Origin: an uncultured Peptococcaceae bacterium
Lineage (GTDB): Bacteria > Bacillota > Peptococcia > Peptococcales > Peptococcaceae
Direction: 5' to 3'
Length of the DNA stretch: 47,032 nucleotides
NCBI GenBank assembly: GCA_900552455.1
Contig: URZX01000021.1
Coordinates: 1-47,032, forward strand
Shown: positions 1 to 8,111 of the stretch, in pieces
Layout: each line of letters starts with the position of its first letter
How positions within the stretch are numbered: the stretch's first letter is position 1
Notes under the pieces: model-generated
What the model was told of the DNA's origin: nothing
The model's database searches: none
Seen by the model: only the letters and a program-made list of their open reading frames with translations
Program-made: the position numbers and the translations under genes

Positions 1-4
1 CGCG

Positions 5-53
5 CTCTTCTCTTCTCTTCTCTTCTCTTCTCTTCTCTTCTCTTCTCTTCTCT
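5..53. repeat. TCTTC pentanucleotide tandem repeat
   Basis: Nine uninterrupted TCTTC units (6-50) with partial units at both ends. No open reading frame that I trust crosses it. It lies at the window edge, so whether it belongs to a promoter or coding sequence to the left cannot be seen. Confidence 0.9.
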
Positions 54-551
54 AGAATTCTACTGGAGAGGGTCATGATGGTCAATCCTTTCCTGGTGAT
101 TTGTTCGCTTTATTATATCATACTGTCAAGGATTTTTTCTTACCAATTTTGCTGAAAACGTGCCAGTTTTGCATAGTTTGATCATTTTTGGACGTTCTAC
201 AGGATTTTAACCCTCGGGCAGTAGCCGGCAGCCAATCAAGCTGCGCCTGTCGGCTTGCTTTCTTGGGCCGGCCTCGCCCCGGCGCTATTAGCCAATCGAG
301 CTGCGCCTTTCGGCTTGCTCTCTTGGATAGCGCTCGGCAGTTTTGCATTTTTTGGAGCTTACCAAATTTAATCCTCAGACAACAGCTGGCAATCTGCAAT
401 CTGCTCTCGCTCAAAAATGTACAGCACTTCTTCCAAACAAAAAAGGCTACCAGCGATCCGACGCGTTAGTGGCGTGGTCGCTGGTAGCCAACCTCCATTA
501 CTCATTACTCATTGCTCGCAAGCGCAGCGAGCGAGCCTGCGCAGCGGCTCA
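54..551. other. Gene-free region with repeats
   Basis: No convincing gene. The short frames here translate direct repeats (an SRKAQLDWL-like string appears twice), which is typical of spurious frames over repeated DNA. The stretch holds the 60-bp-period direct repeat at 231-326 and short CATTACT repeats around 495-515 and 550-558. It sits downstream of the DUF368 gene, which ends at 552 on the minus strand. Confidence 0.6.
231..326. repeat. Imperfect direct repeat, two 36-bp copies 60 bp apart
   Basis: Copies at 231-266 and 291-326 both begin GCCAATC and end TCTTGG. They differ at three of 36 positions (A/G, G/T, T/C). The 24 bp between them is GC-rich and contains GGCCGGCC. No known mobile element was recognised. 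Confidence 0.8.
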
Positions 552-1394
552 TTACTCATTTTCGACGACACTTTCGAGCTTGAGATTGTCCATCCAGTGG
601 GCGAACCAGAAACCGACGACGAAGGCGACGAGGCTCACGAGCACGTCGACGGCGCCGGTGAATTCTGTCGGTAGGATCATGATGATGGAACTGACAACGA
701 AGCCGAGGATGAGCTTGGTGACGATGGCGTAGTGATTTTCCAGCAGGCGGTTCATGACGCGCGCGAGGAGCAGCACGGTGATGATGAAGCCGATGCCGAG
801 GGGAATGCACACGGCCATGTCAAGATTGCCGATACCGGCGGCCATTGGCTGGTAGAGCCCCATGAAGAGCAGGAGCGACGAGGAGCTGAGGCCGGGCACG
901 ATCATGGAGAGTCCCCAGATGAAGCCGCAGAACACGTACCAGCCAAAGTTTGGCGTGAGGCCACTGGCGCCCATGCCGCTTTCCATGACGCTGAAAAACA
1001 CGAAGGAAAAGGCGAGGCTGATGACGAAGCCTGTCCAGCCTTTGGTTGGGTGGCTTTCGGTGGTGTTTTTGAAAAGATTTGGCATGGTGCCGCAGATCAG
1101 GCCGCTAAAAAGCGCCATGGCGATGGCGGCGTAGGCGCTGAAGAAGATCTCGACGAGCTTTGCCAAGAGCACAAATCCGACGAGCCCACCGATGATGATG
1201 GGGATGAAGAGGCCGCTCTGTTTTTTGAAGGTGCGGATGGGATGCTCGAGGAAATTCATCATTGGCTCGTAAATGCCGAAGGCGACGCAGAGCACGCCGC
1301 CGCTGACGCCGGGCAAAATGGCGCCGGTGCCGATGATGGCGCCCTGCAGCATGAGGACGAGCCAGCGGATTTTTTTGATTTTTTCTGTGATCAT
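552..1394 (-). CDS. DUF368 family membrane protein
   Basis: A 280-residue polytopic membrane protein of the DUF368 family. The N-terminal pattern is characteristic: residues about 15-35 carry LQGAIIGTGAILPGVSGG, and a second copy of the SxIVPGLSSSSLLL type lies near residue 165, suggesting an internal duplication. About eight hydrophobic segments are visible. DUF368 proteins have been linked to undecaprenyl-phosphate recycling (PopT-type flippases) in other bacteria; this role is known for relatives and is only inferred here. The start ATG at 1394 has an AAAGGAG site seven bases upstream. It is the last gene after rapZ-yvcK-whiA and the flavoprotein, separated from the latter by a 187-bp repeat-containing gap. 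Confidence 0.88.
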   Translation of the reverse strand: MITEKIKKIRWLVLMLQGAIIGTGAILPGVSGGVLCVAFGIYEPMMNFLEHPIRTFKKQSGLFIPIIIGGLVGFVLLAKLVEIFFSAYAAIAMALFSGLICGTMPNLFKNTTESHPTKGWTGFVISLAFSFVFFSVMESGMGASGLTPNFGWYVFCGFIWGLSMIVPGLSSSSLLLFMGLYQPMAAGIGNLDMAVCIPLGIGFIITVLLLARVMNRLLENHYAIVTKLILGFVVSSIIMILPTEFTGAVDVLVSLVAFVVGFWFAHWMDNLKLESVVENE

Positions 1395-1412
1395 TCTATC
1401 TCCTTTCGTTCA

Positions 1413-1586
1413 GTTAGGAGTGAGGAGTGAGGAGTTGTATCGAGCCTTGCATAAGTTCGTCGCTACGTTATCACGGAGATCAAGCTCGCAGCGCAGCAAC
1501 GAACGCTCGCAGTGCAGCAAATAACTCCTAACTCCGAACGAGTGAAACGCGTTCGGCCGCGAAGCGGCTCACTCCCAACTCCTAAC
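1413..1586. repeat. Small element with imperfect terminal inverted repeats
   Basis: The ends 1413-1431 and 1568-1586 are inverted copies, starting GTTAGGAGT and ending ACTCCTAAC, with two mismatches over 19 bp. Inside are another ACTCCTAACTCC string (about 1525), a GAACGAG...CGTTC hairpin and GCCGCGAAGCGGC. The right arm overlaps the TAG stop of the flavoprotein gene (1582-1584). It could be a MITE-like insertion or a long-range hairpin; no transposase is present. Confidence 0.55.
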
Positions 1587-3483
1587 TTGCAAGGCGGTCT
1601 ATTGCTTCATAGGCGCTGGCGCCTGGCAGGGTCAGCAGGTATTCGTAGAGACGCGCGGCGAGCATGTAGCAGCTGGCAGCGTCGGCGGTGGCGGAAGGAT
1701 CGGCGAAATTCTCAGCCAGGGTGGCGTCGAGGATGCTGCGCGCCTGGAGGAACTGGACGCTCGCAGCAAAATCTGCCGGCGCAGCGCTGCCGTCGAGGGC
1801 GACGACTTTCTCAGCGAGGGCAGTGAGCATTTCCTCGTTGTTGGTCTCCTCGTTCACGGCGATGCGCGGCTCGAGGGCGAGGCCGGATTTTTTGACAACG
1901 GTGTTCATCATATTCGCAAAGCGTGGGCCGCTGACGGTTTCGTCGAGGCGATAATCGTTGTCATAGCCGCCGTCGGCAAAGCCCATGCTGCGGATGACCT
2001 TGAGGCCGTCGTAGGCCCAGTGATCCATGACGGCTTCGTGGGTTTCGGTGTGATCGAGGCGCGTGCCCTGATCACGCAGCAGCTGCTGGATCTCGGCGAT
2101 ATCGGCGTCGGACGCAAGCAGATCGCGCAGCACGCGAATGTTCTCATCCTCCAGCGCAACGCGCGCGGCGACGCCGGCGGCCTGGGCGCAGGCCATGCCT
2201 GTCGGCACGATGCGCGCGCTGCCGGCAGCCATGGAGGTGTAGCCGGCGGCGCGGCCGACGATCATGAGGCCGTCGATGTTCTGTGGAATGAGGCTGCCGA
2301 GGCCGATCTCATACTGGTCGGGGAAGCCGACGACGGTGCCGTAGGTCTGGGTCTTAGTGGCCTGCACGTCGACAGGATAATTCGAGACGGCGATGGCAGC
2401 TTCCTGGCTGCGGTTTTCGAGCACGTCGTCGATGGTCAGCGTATCTTCGCAGCGGATGTGGCGCGTCTCGCGCACGTACAGCTGCTCGGCGGTGTCAACG
2501 AGCTCGGCTTTTTCAAAGCCGACGCAGTTTTCGTTCATATACTCAACGATGCGCGGCAGTTCTTTCTGGCCGCGGGCGATGCCTTCGGCGCGGCTTTCGG
2601 CGTCGAGGGCGTCGACGTCAAAAATGACGAGGGCATTGATGAGCACGTCGCCGTTCGCCTGGCGCGCAATGTTGAAGCCACGCAGGCGCATGGCGTCGTC
2701 CTCTGGCTCGTAGGCGTAGCCTTCTGTGCTGTAGCCCCAGGCGAGGTTGCCATTGACGCCGCCTTCGGCCGCGCTTTCGCCGTCCTCAGGGGTCTGCACA
2801 AATTCGCTGACTTTCTCCCAGTCCACGCCGGAAAGGCGGAACACGAGGGTCACGCCCATTTCTCGGTCGCGCTCGCCAATGTCCTCACCGGCGAAGGTGT
2901 AGTCGCAGCCAGCCGCTGCGCAGACATCGCCATCCGGTGTGGCGTCGATGACGACAGGCGCTGTGTAGGTCACACGCTCGCCGTCTTCTTCCACAGTCAC
3001 ACCGGTGACGGCGTGGTCTTCCATGACAGGCTCAACAAATTTGCTCTGCACGCGCAGGGTGATGTTGTCCTCGGCCTGCACCATTTCGTAGAAGGTGTTC
3101 TTGGCGACGGTCACATCAAAGCCGCTGCCGCCGACGGCGTCGTAGAATTCTTTGTAGATCCCTTCCACGAGCACGGTGCCATCGCGGGATTCGGGCACAT
3201 CGATGTAATTGAGCTCGCCGAGGGTGTAGAGCCCGCCGAGCGCCTCATCCTGGCAGATGAGGAGCGTTTCAAGGCCGTTACGCGCAGCAGAGATCGCTGC
3301 TGTGACCCCTTCCGGGCTGCCGTCGACGACGATGCAGTCGTAGCTGGTCGGCACGTTTTCTTCATTAGTAATGGTGATCTCTTCCACAGCCTCCGGCGCA
3401 TTCTCCGTGGCTGTGTCGCTCGAGCAGCCGGCGAAAATCAGCGCGCAGGCGCAGGCGGCCGCTATGATCCATTTTCGTTTCAC
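1582..3483 (-). CDS. Secreted lipoprotein, FAD-dependent oxidoreductase (PF12831-like)
   Basis: A 633-residue protein starting at GTG 3483, chosen because AAAGGAG lies just upstream and the protein then begins with a lipoprotein signal: VKRKWII, a hydrophobic run, and lipobox FAGC with the acceptor Cys near residue 19. After a short acidic linker comes an FAD-binding fold (YDCIVVDGSPEGVTAA, residues about 45-60) with GGLYTLGE. The dinucleotide loop reads DGSPEG rather than the usual GxGxxG, so it is degenerate at the first glycine. Further FAD-family blocks are VVIDATPDGDVCAAAG and DGLMIVGRAAGYTSMAAGSARIV. The likely role is an extracytoplasmic flavoenzyme; the substrate is unknown. It lies 32 bp after whiA and probably shares its transcript. 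Confidence 0.85.
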   Translation of the reverse strand: MKRKWIIAAACACALIFAGCSSDTATENAPEAVEEITITNEENVPTSYDCIVVDGSPEGVTAAISAARNGLETLLICQDEALGGLYTLGELNYIDVPESRDGTVLVEGIYKEFYDAVGGSGFDVTVAKNTFYEMVQAEDNITLRVQSKFVEPVMEDHAVTGVTVEEDGERVTYTAPVVIDATPDGDVCAAAGCDYTFAGEDIGERDREMGVTLVFRLSGVDWEKVSEFVQTPEDGESAAEGGVNGNLAWGYSTEGYAYEPEDDAMRLRGFNIARQANGDVLINALVIFDVDALDAESRAEGIARGQKELPRIVEYMNENCVGFEKAELVDTAEQLYVRETRHIRCEDTLTIDDVLENRSQEAAIAVSNYPVDVQATKTQTYGTVVGFPDQYEIGLGSLIPQNIDGLMIVGRAAGYTSMAAGSARIVPTGMACAQAAGVAARVALEDENIRVLRDLLASDADIAEIQQLLRDQGTRLDHTETHEAVMDHWAYDGLKVIRSMGFADGGYDNDYRLDETVSGPRFANMMNTVVKKSGLALEPRIAVNEETNNEEMLTALAEKVVALDGSAAPADFAASVQFLQARSILDATLAENFADPSATADAASCYMLAARLYEYLLTLPGASAYEAIDRLAS

Positions 3484-3515
3484 TGGTTTTCTCCTTTCGT
3501 GACAAAGAGCACGCC

Positions 3516-4460
3516 TCATTCTTCATTTCTCACTTGATCCGCCAATTCCTCAAGCCGACGCATGCGGTGGTTCATGCCGGATTTTCCCACTGGCGGATCC
3601 AGGAGCTGGCCGAGATCCTTGAGGCTTTCCTCGGGATGGTTCAGTCTGGCTTCGGCGGCCTGGCGCAGGCTGTCTGGCAGTCGCTCCAGGCCCATTTTTT
3701 CGGCGACGATGCGAATGCTCTGGATCTGCCGCTGGGCGGCGTTGATGCTCTTGTTCATGTTCGCTGTCTCGCAGTTGACGAGGCGGTTCACCTGGTTGCG
3801 CATGTTTTTCTGGATGCGCGTGTTCTCCAGCTGCATCACGGCGTCGTAGGCGCCGATGAGCGCGAGAAAATCGCTGATCTGCTCGCTTTCCTTGAGATAG
3901 ACGATGATGCTCTCCTTGCGATAGCTCATGCGCGGATAAATATTATAATTCTCGATCAGCGTGATCAGATTCTGGGCGTACTCTTCGCTCTGGGTGACGA
4001 TCTCCAGATGGTAGCTGCGCTGGGGATCGGTCATCGAGCCGCTGCCCAGAAACACCCCACGCAGATAGGCGCGGCGTAGCGTGTCGCTGGAGGTCAGCTC
4101 TGCGGCGATCTCCGGCTGAAACGGCAGGCCCTCGCGGTCGACCATGCCCAGCGTCGAAAGCAGCGCCTGCATGCGCGTCTGGCTCGGCACGTTGACGACA
4201 TAGAGCACGTTTTTCTTGAGCCGGTTGCGGCGCTGGATCGTCACTGTCGCCTCCACATGGAAGAGCTCCTTGAGCCAGGAAAACGCCAGCCGCGCCACGG
4301 CAGCGTTTTCGCTCACCAGTTGCAGGCTGATCTCGCGATGCGCGGCGATGAGGATGGTGCCATCCATGCGCACCAGCCCTGCCAGAAGCGACACGCGCTC
4401 GCTGTCATCGCTGAGCTCCAGCCGCAGCAGCTCGTTTTTGATATCGTTGGAAAAACTCAA
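3516..4460 (-). CDS. whiA: WhiA, DNA-binding protein / sporulation-division regulator
   Basis: A 314-residue protein matching WhiA over its whole length. The N-terminal half is a degenerate LAGLIDADG homing-endonuclease-like fold (LRRAYLRGVFLGSGSMTDP near residues 130-148). The C-terminal half is helix-turn-helix, with RLVNCETANMNKSINAA, LPDSLRQAAEARLNHPEESL and the terminal SGMNHRMRRL block typical of the family. In Bacillus relatives WhiA affects cell division and chromosome segregation; in actinobacteria it controls sporulation. The start ATG overlaps the yvcK stop by four bases (ATGA), indicating translational coupling. Confidence 0.97.
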   Translation of the reverse strand: MSFSNDIKNELLRLELSDDSERVSLLAGLVRMDGTILIAAHREISLQLVSENAAVARLAFSWLKELFHVEATVTIQRRNRLKKNVLYVVNVPSQTRMQALLSTLGMVDREGLPFQPEIAAELTSSDTLRRAYLRGVFLGSGSMTDPQRSYHLEIVTQSEEYAQNLITLIENYNIYPRMSYRKESIIVYLKESEQISDFLALIGAYDAVMQLENTRIQKNMRNQVNRLVNCETANMNKSINAAQRQIQSIRIVAEKMGLERLPDSLRQAAEARLNHPEESLKDLGQLLDPPVGKSGMNHRMRRLEELADQVRNEE

Positions 4461-5830
4461 TGGCGCCCCTCCTCGATCTCGTGAAAATGCTTCTCCATTT
4501 TGTGCGTCTGCATGAGTCCCTTGCGCAGCTTGAATTCCTTGTCGGAAAAGAGCGTGCGCAAAATGGCCTCGGCCAGCTTGCGGGAATCGTGGTGATACGG
4601 GTTTTCCTCGCTGACGAGGGAGGTCTCGATGATCTTGGTGTTCATCTTGTCCAGCCGCTCATAATCCACCTTCACACGCATACTCGCCTGCAGCAAAATA
4701 TCTGCCAGCTCCACCTGCGGCTCGGTCTTGCCGTCGTCGACGAGCATGTAATCGATCATTTCCGGGCAGCTGTGGTCGTAGATCGCCTGCAGATGGTCCG
4801 ACGCTGTGTAGTCGGTCGTTTCGCCTGGCTGGTCTGTGACGTTGCAGATGTAGAAGGTTTTGCAGCTGCTGTCCTTGATCGCGTCGACGATCTGGTGCAC
4901 GCAAAGGTTTGGGATGACGGAGGTGTACAGGCTCCCCGGCCCCAGGATCACGGCGTCGGCAGCGTCGATCGCTTCCAGCACGCCGGGCAGCACCTCGGCA
5001 TACGGCGGATCGACCATGAGATGGGCGATCTGCACCTCTGTTTCGCCGATGTTGCATTCGCCGGTGAGGATCGTGCCATCCACGAGCTCCGCCTGAAGCT
5101 CCAGCGGCTCCATCGTCACCGGCAGCACACGTCCGCCGAGATGGAGGATCTGGTCCACGCTACCGATCGCTTCCTGGAAATTGCCGTTGATGTTGGTGAG
5201 CGCCACCATCATCAGATTGCCGAGGCTGTGGCCCTTGAGCCCTTCGCCGCGGGAAAAGCGATAGTTGAAAAGCTGCTCCATGACATCTTCTTCGTCGGCC
5301 AGCGCCACAATGCAGGAGCGGATATCCCCCACTGGGATGCCGCCAAATTCGCGGCGCAGTCGTCCGCTGGAGCCACCGTCGTCGCCGACGGAAACCACCG
5401 CTGTGAGATTCGACGTGTAGTGCTTGAGCCCCTTGAGGATCACCGACAGCCCTGTGCCGCCGCCGATCACCACGATCTTTGGCCCGCTGGCCAGCATCTC
5501 ATCCTGCAGATAGGCGTCGAGCTGCGAATGGCCCTTGGTGATCTTTGAATATTGATCGCTGAAATGCCTTACTGAAAACGCCACCGCGACAATTCCCAGA
5601 GCAACACAAATAAGACCTTGCCCTACGGACAGGTCCGGAATGCTTCTCTGTAAAAAATTGACAAAGGATACGACCAGATTTTTTGCGGTTTGGTTATTGA
5701 CCATGGACCAGAGTCCAATGATGATCAGGGCGATCGCCACACCTGCAAGCGCAGCCCAGCGTTTCAGCCCCAATCCCGGCGAATACCAGCGCCGTGTAGT
5801 AGGCCTCAATTTCAATGAACGATTCTCCAA
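4457..5830 (-). CDS. yvcK: YvcK/GlmR, UDP-sugar-binding gluconeogenesis factor
   Basis: A 457-residue CofD/YvcK family protein. The conserved nucleotide-sugar site starts near residue 120 (VVIGGGTGLSVILKGLK), followed by VVSVGDDGGSSGRLRREF and ILGPGSLYTSVIPNL. Unlike the short B. subtilis protein (about 317 residues), this form has an N-terminal extension with two membrane helices (about residues 25-45 and 68-87), so it is probably membrane-tethered. In relatives YvcK binds UDP-GlcNAc and tunes the flow of carbon into cell wall precursors. It follows rapZ by six bases and overlaps whiA. Confidence 0.96.
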   Translation of the reverse strand: MENRSLKLRPTTRRWYSPGLGLKRWAALAGVAIALIIIGLWSMVNNQTAKNLVVSFVNFLQRSIPDLSVGQGLICVALGIVAVAFSVRHFSDQYSKITKGHSQLDAYLQDEMLASGPKIVVIGGGTGLSVILKGLKHYTSNLTAVVSVGDDGGSSGRLRREFGGIPVGDIRSCIVALADEEDVMEQLFNYRFSRGEGLKGHSLGNLMMVALTNINGNFQEAIGSVDQILHLGGRVLPVTMEPLELQAELVDGTILTGECNIGETEVQIAHLMVDPPYAEVLPGVLEAIDAADAVILGPGSLYTSVIPNLCVHQIVDAIKDSSCKTFYICNVTDQPGETTDYTASDHLQAIYDHSCPEMIDYMLVDDGKTEPQVELADILLQASMRVKVDYERLDKMNTKIIETSLVSEENPYHHDSRKLAEAILRTLFSDKEFKLRKGLMQTHKMEKHFHEIEEGRH

Positions 5831-5836
5831 TCAAAA

Positions 5837-6706
5837 TCAGTGGTCGCGATGCTTGAGGTTCACTGTGTAGCCAGCTTTTTTGAGATTTTCCGCCAGCTCC
5901 ACCGCCACAGAAATGCTGCGGTGCTGTCCGCCTGTGCAGCCGATGGCAATGTTGATATCGAGCCGCCCGCTCGCCGCGTATTGCGGCAGGATCTCGCGCA
6001 TCAGGCCCGAGAGGCTCGAGAGAATATGCTTCGCCTCGTCGCTCGCAAACACATAATCACGCACCGCCTGGTCGCGCCCGGTGAGCGGACGCAGCGCAGG
6101 CTCGTAGAAAGGATTTTTGAGAAAACGCACATCCATCACAATGTCCGCATCGATCGGGATCCCGTTTTTGTAGCCGAAGGACTGGATATTGACCTGCATG
6201 TCCTCCTTCTCCGATTCCCATAACTTTAAGAGCGCGCTCTTCAGCTCGCTCTTGGACAATTCAGAGGTATCGAGCGTGATCGACGCAATGTCGCGAATGC
6301 GCGCCAGCGCCGCGCGCTCACGCTCGATGCCGCTGAGGATGGAACCATCCTCGCTGAGAGGATGCTGACGTCTTGTTTCTTTGAAACGATTGACCAGCAC
6401 TTCATTGCTCGCTTCGAGATAAAGGATCGTGTAATCAATGCCCATTTCCTGGAGCTTTTCCAGCTCCGCGTCAATCGCCTGGATAAACTGGCCGCCGCGC
6501 ATGTCGATGACCAGGCAGATCTTGTGGATGTTGTTTTCCGTCTGCACCACCAGCTCTGCCAGACGCGTGATCAGCGGCGCCGGCAGATTGTCGACGCAGA
6601 AATAGCCCATGTCTTCAAAATAATTGCAGGCCGAGCTTTTGCCTGCGCCTGAAAGCCCAGTGACAATGACAAATCGCTTTTCCTCAGTCGGTAATAAAGT
6701 GCTCAT
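5837..6706 (-). CDS. rapZ: RapZ/YvcJ, P-loop RNase adapter protein
   Basis: A 289-residue protein. I start it at ATG 6706 (MSTLLPTEEKRF) because GGAGCG lies just upstream; an in-frame ATG 78 bases earlier lacks a ribosome site. Walker A is VTGLSGAGKSSA (residues about 15-26), followed by GYFCVDNLP. The C-terminal RapZ domain shows the ADIVMDVRFLKNP, TGRDQAV and IAIGCTGGQHRSISVA blocks. In E. coli RapZ binds small RNAs and UDP-GlcNAc to control glmS; the Bacillota homologue is a GTP/ATP-binding protein whose RNA role is less certain. It heads the rapZ-yvcK-whiA operon. Confidence 0.97.
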   Translation of the reverse strand: MSTLLPTEEKRFVIVTGLSGAGKSSACNYFEDMGYFCVDNLPAPLITRLAELVVQTENNIHKICLVIDMRGGQFIQAIDAELEKLQEMGIDYTILYLEASNEVLVNRFKETRRQHPLSEDGSILSGIERERAALARIRDIASITLDTSELSKSELKSALLKLWESEKEDMQVNIQSFGYKNGIPIDADIVMDVRFLKNPFYEPALRPLTGRDQAVRDYVFASDEAKHILSSLSGLMREILPQYAASGRLDINIAIGCTGGQHRSISVAVELAENLKKAGYTVNLKHRDH

Positions 6707-6725
6707 GGTTCGCTCCGTTTCGCTG

Positions 6726-7076
6726 TTATTCGATGGCTGCCGATGCCGTCCAGAGAATGTAACGACCAGCAGCGACTGCTTCACGTTCGATGGTCAGAGT
6801 CTGGCCTTCGTCGTTGATGAAGAAATAGCCTTCGCCGATGCTTTCTGCTGGCTTCCAGCCGTTGTAAACAACCCAGTCCTTGAAGAGCTCTTCCGACTGG
6901 TTGTCGTTTTTGCTCAGATACTGCACCTTGTTTCCAGCCGTGTTTTCAATGCGGGTGAAAAGATCGCCGTGCACCTTTTCCAGCTGCAGTGCTGCATTCA
7001 GCATGTCGCGGTTCTGATAAGCAGCAACACCTGCGCCAGCCACAGCGGCGCCGAACACTAAGTTTCTAAGTTTCAT
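6726..7076 (-). CDS. Small membrane-anchored protein of unknown function
   Basis: A 116-residue protein not assigned to a family. The first ~20 residues (MKLRNLVFGAAVAGAGVAAY) form one glycine/alanine-rich hydrophobic helix preceded by basic residues, either a signal peptide or an anchor. The rest is soluble and mixed-charge, with YNGWKPAESIGEGYFFINDEG in the middle (residues about 70-90) and a hydrophobic end. A strong AGGAGGAAG site precedes ATG 7076. It ends 20 bp before rapZ starts on the same strand, so it may be co-transcribed with it. Confidence 0.75.
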   Translation of the reverse strand: MKLRNLVFGAAVAGAGVAAYQNRDMLNAALQLEKVHGDLFTRIENTAGNKVQYLSKNDNQSEELFKDWVVYNGWKPAESIGEGYFFINDEGQTLTIEREAVAAGRYILWTASAAIE

Positions 7077-7198
7077 AATTTCTTCCTCCTAAATCTATCC
7101 TGAATTAATTCTCGTGTGAATTAATAAGGTAAGTTTCTATTAATATACCATAAATTGCGCGAATCGTCATCGAAAATTTTCAATTTCCCCTCAACAGC

Positions 7199-7228
7199 TT
7201 GCGTCTTGCAGCCAGTTTTTGCTATAGT
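7199..7228 (+). promoter_or_regulatory. Promoter of the radical SAM gene
   Basis: TTGCGT (7199-7204), 18-bp spacer, TATAGT (7223-7228) with a TGC extended -10. A GGGAGGT ribosome site follows at about 7251 ahead of ATG 7264. Confidence 0.55.
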
Positions 7229-7263
7229 GACCAGAGAAAATCCATTCACCGGGAGGTCAGAAC

Positions 7264-7983
7264 ATGTCAGACCCACATCCATCTGAGCGCTACAGCTTCA
7301 TCAAAGATAAAAATCCGCGGGAGATCGTGCTCCTGCGCGGCAGCGGCTGCCGCTGGCGGCGCTGCAGATTCTGCAACTACCACCTCGATTTTTCCCACGA
7401 CCAGGCCGCCAACGACCGGCTCAATTTCGACGTGCTTTCGCGCGTCGCAGGCATTACCGGCGTCCTCGAGGTGATCAATTCCGGCAGCTTCTCAGATCTC
7501 AGCGAAAACACCCTCGCCGAGATCGTGCGCGTCTGCGAAGAAAAAAATATCCGGCGTCTGCACGTCGAATGCCACTGGCAGGATCGCGCGCAGATCGCGC
7601 CGTTTCGCGCCCGTCTCGCTGCGCACGGCATCGTGCTGCGCGTCAAGGGCGGCGTCGAAACTTTCGACGGCGATTTTCGCGAGCGCGTTTTCGACAAGGG
7701 CATCCCGCCGGAAACCACGCCTGCGGAGCTCGCTGAGTATTTCGACGAATGCTGTCTGCTTTTCGGCGTCGACGGCGAAAGCCTCGCGCAGATGGAGCGC
7801 GACGTTGAAGTCGGTCTCGCTCACTTCAAACGCATCTGCATCAACATCATGGTCGACAACGGCACCGCAGTCAAACGCAGCGACGACGTTGTAAAATTAT
7901 TCATGCGTTCCATTTATCCCGCCGTCAAAGATGATCCCCGCGTCGACGTGCTGCTCAACAACACAGATTTCGGCGTCGGCTGA
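7264..7983 (+). CDS. Radical SAM family protein with a CX4CX2C cluster motif
   Basis: A 239-residue protein. Near residue 25 is LLRGSGCRWRRCRFCNYH, whose cysteines are spaced C-x4-C-x2-C rather than the classic C-x3-C-x2-C. After the cluster come VLEVINSGSFSDL (residues about 62-74) and a (beta/alpha)-like stretch with RLHVECHW, in keeping with a partial radical SAM barrel. The spacing resembles some atypical radical SAM groups, but I could not assign the substrate. It has its own promoter and precedes carA by about 130 bp, with a separate promoter between them. Confidence 0.75.
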   Translation: MSDPHPSERYSFIKDKNPREIVLLRGSGCRWRRCRFCNYHLDFSHDQAANDRLNFDVLSRVAGITGVLEVINSGSFSDLSENTLAEIVRVCEEKNIRRLHVECHWQDRAQIAPFRARLAAHGIVLRVKGGVETFDGDFRERVFDKGIPPETTPAELAEYFDECCLLFGVDGESLAQMERDVEVGLAHFKRICINIMVDNGTAVKRSDDVVKLFMRSIYPAVKDDPRVDVLLNNTDFGVG

Positions 7984-8023
7984 GATTTTCGCGAAAAAAC
8001 ACCGCGCCAGTGAAAAATTTTAT

Positions 8024-8051
8024 TTGCAAAGTGCGCGCTTTGCTATATAAT
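8024..8051 (+). promoter_or_regulatory. Promoter of carAB
   Basis: TTGCAA (8024-8029), 16-bp spacer, TATAAT (8046-8051). The untranslated leader is only about 55 bases and shows no PyrR-type attenuator. A seven-codon frame (8059-8082) begins almost at the predicted transcription start. Confidence 0.65.
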
Positions 8052-8111
8052 TGGAAGGATGAAAAAAATTAAGCAACAGTGAATAACTATGAATAAAGGA
8101 GCGCGAATCAT

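Noticed and set aside
118..469. Short frames at the left end with repeated SRKAQLDWL-like peptides
   Set aside because: The repeat is at DNA level on both strands, there is no ribosome site and no domain.
2020..3537. A 505-codon plus-strand frame opposite the flavoprotein gene
   Set aside because: It is a mirror frame of a GC-rich gene with no ribosome site and no recognisable domain.
8059..8082. Seven-codon leader peptide ahead of carA
   Set aside because: It starts almost at the predicted transcript start, has no attenuator after it and no informative codons.
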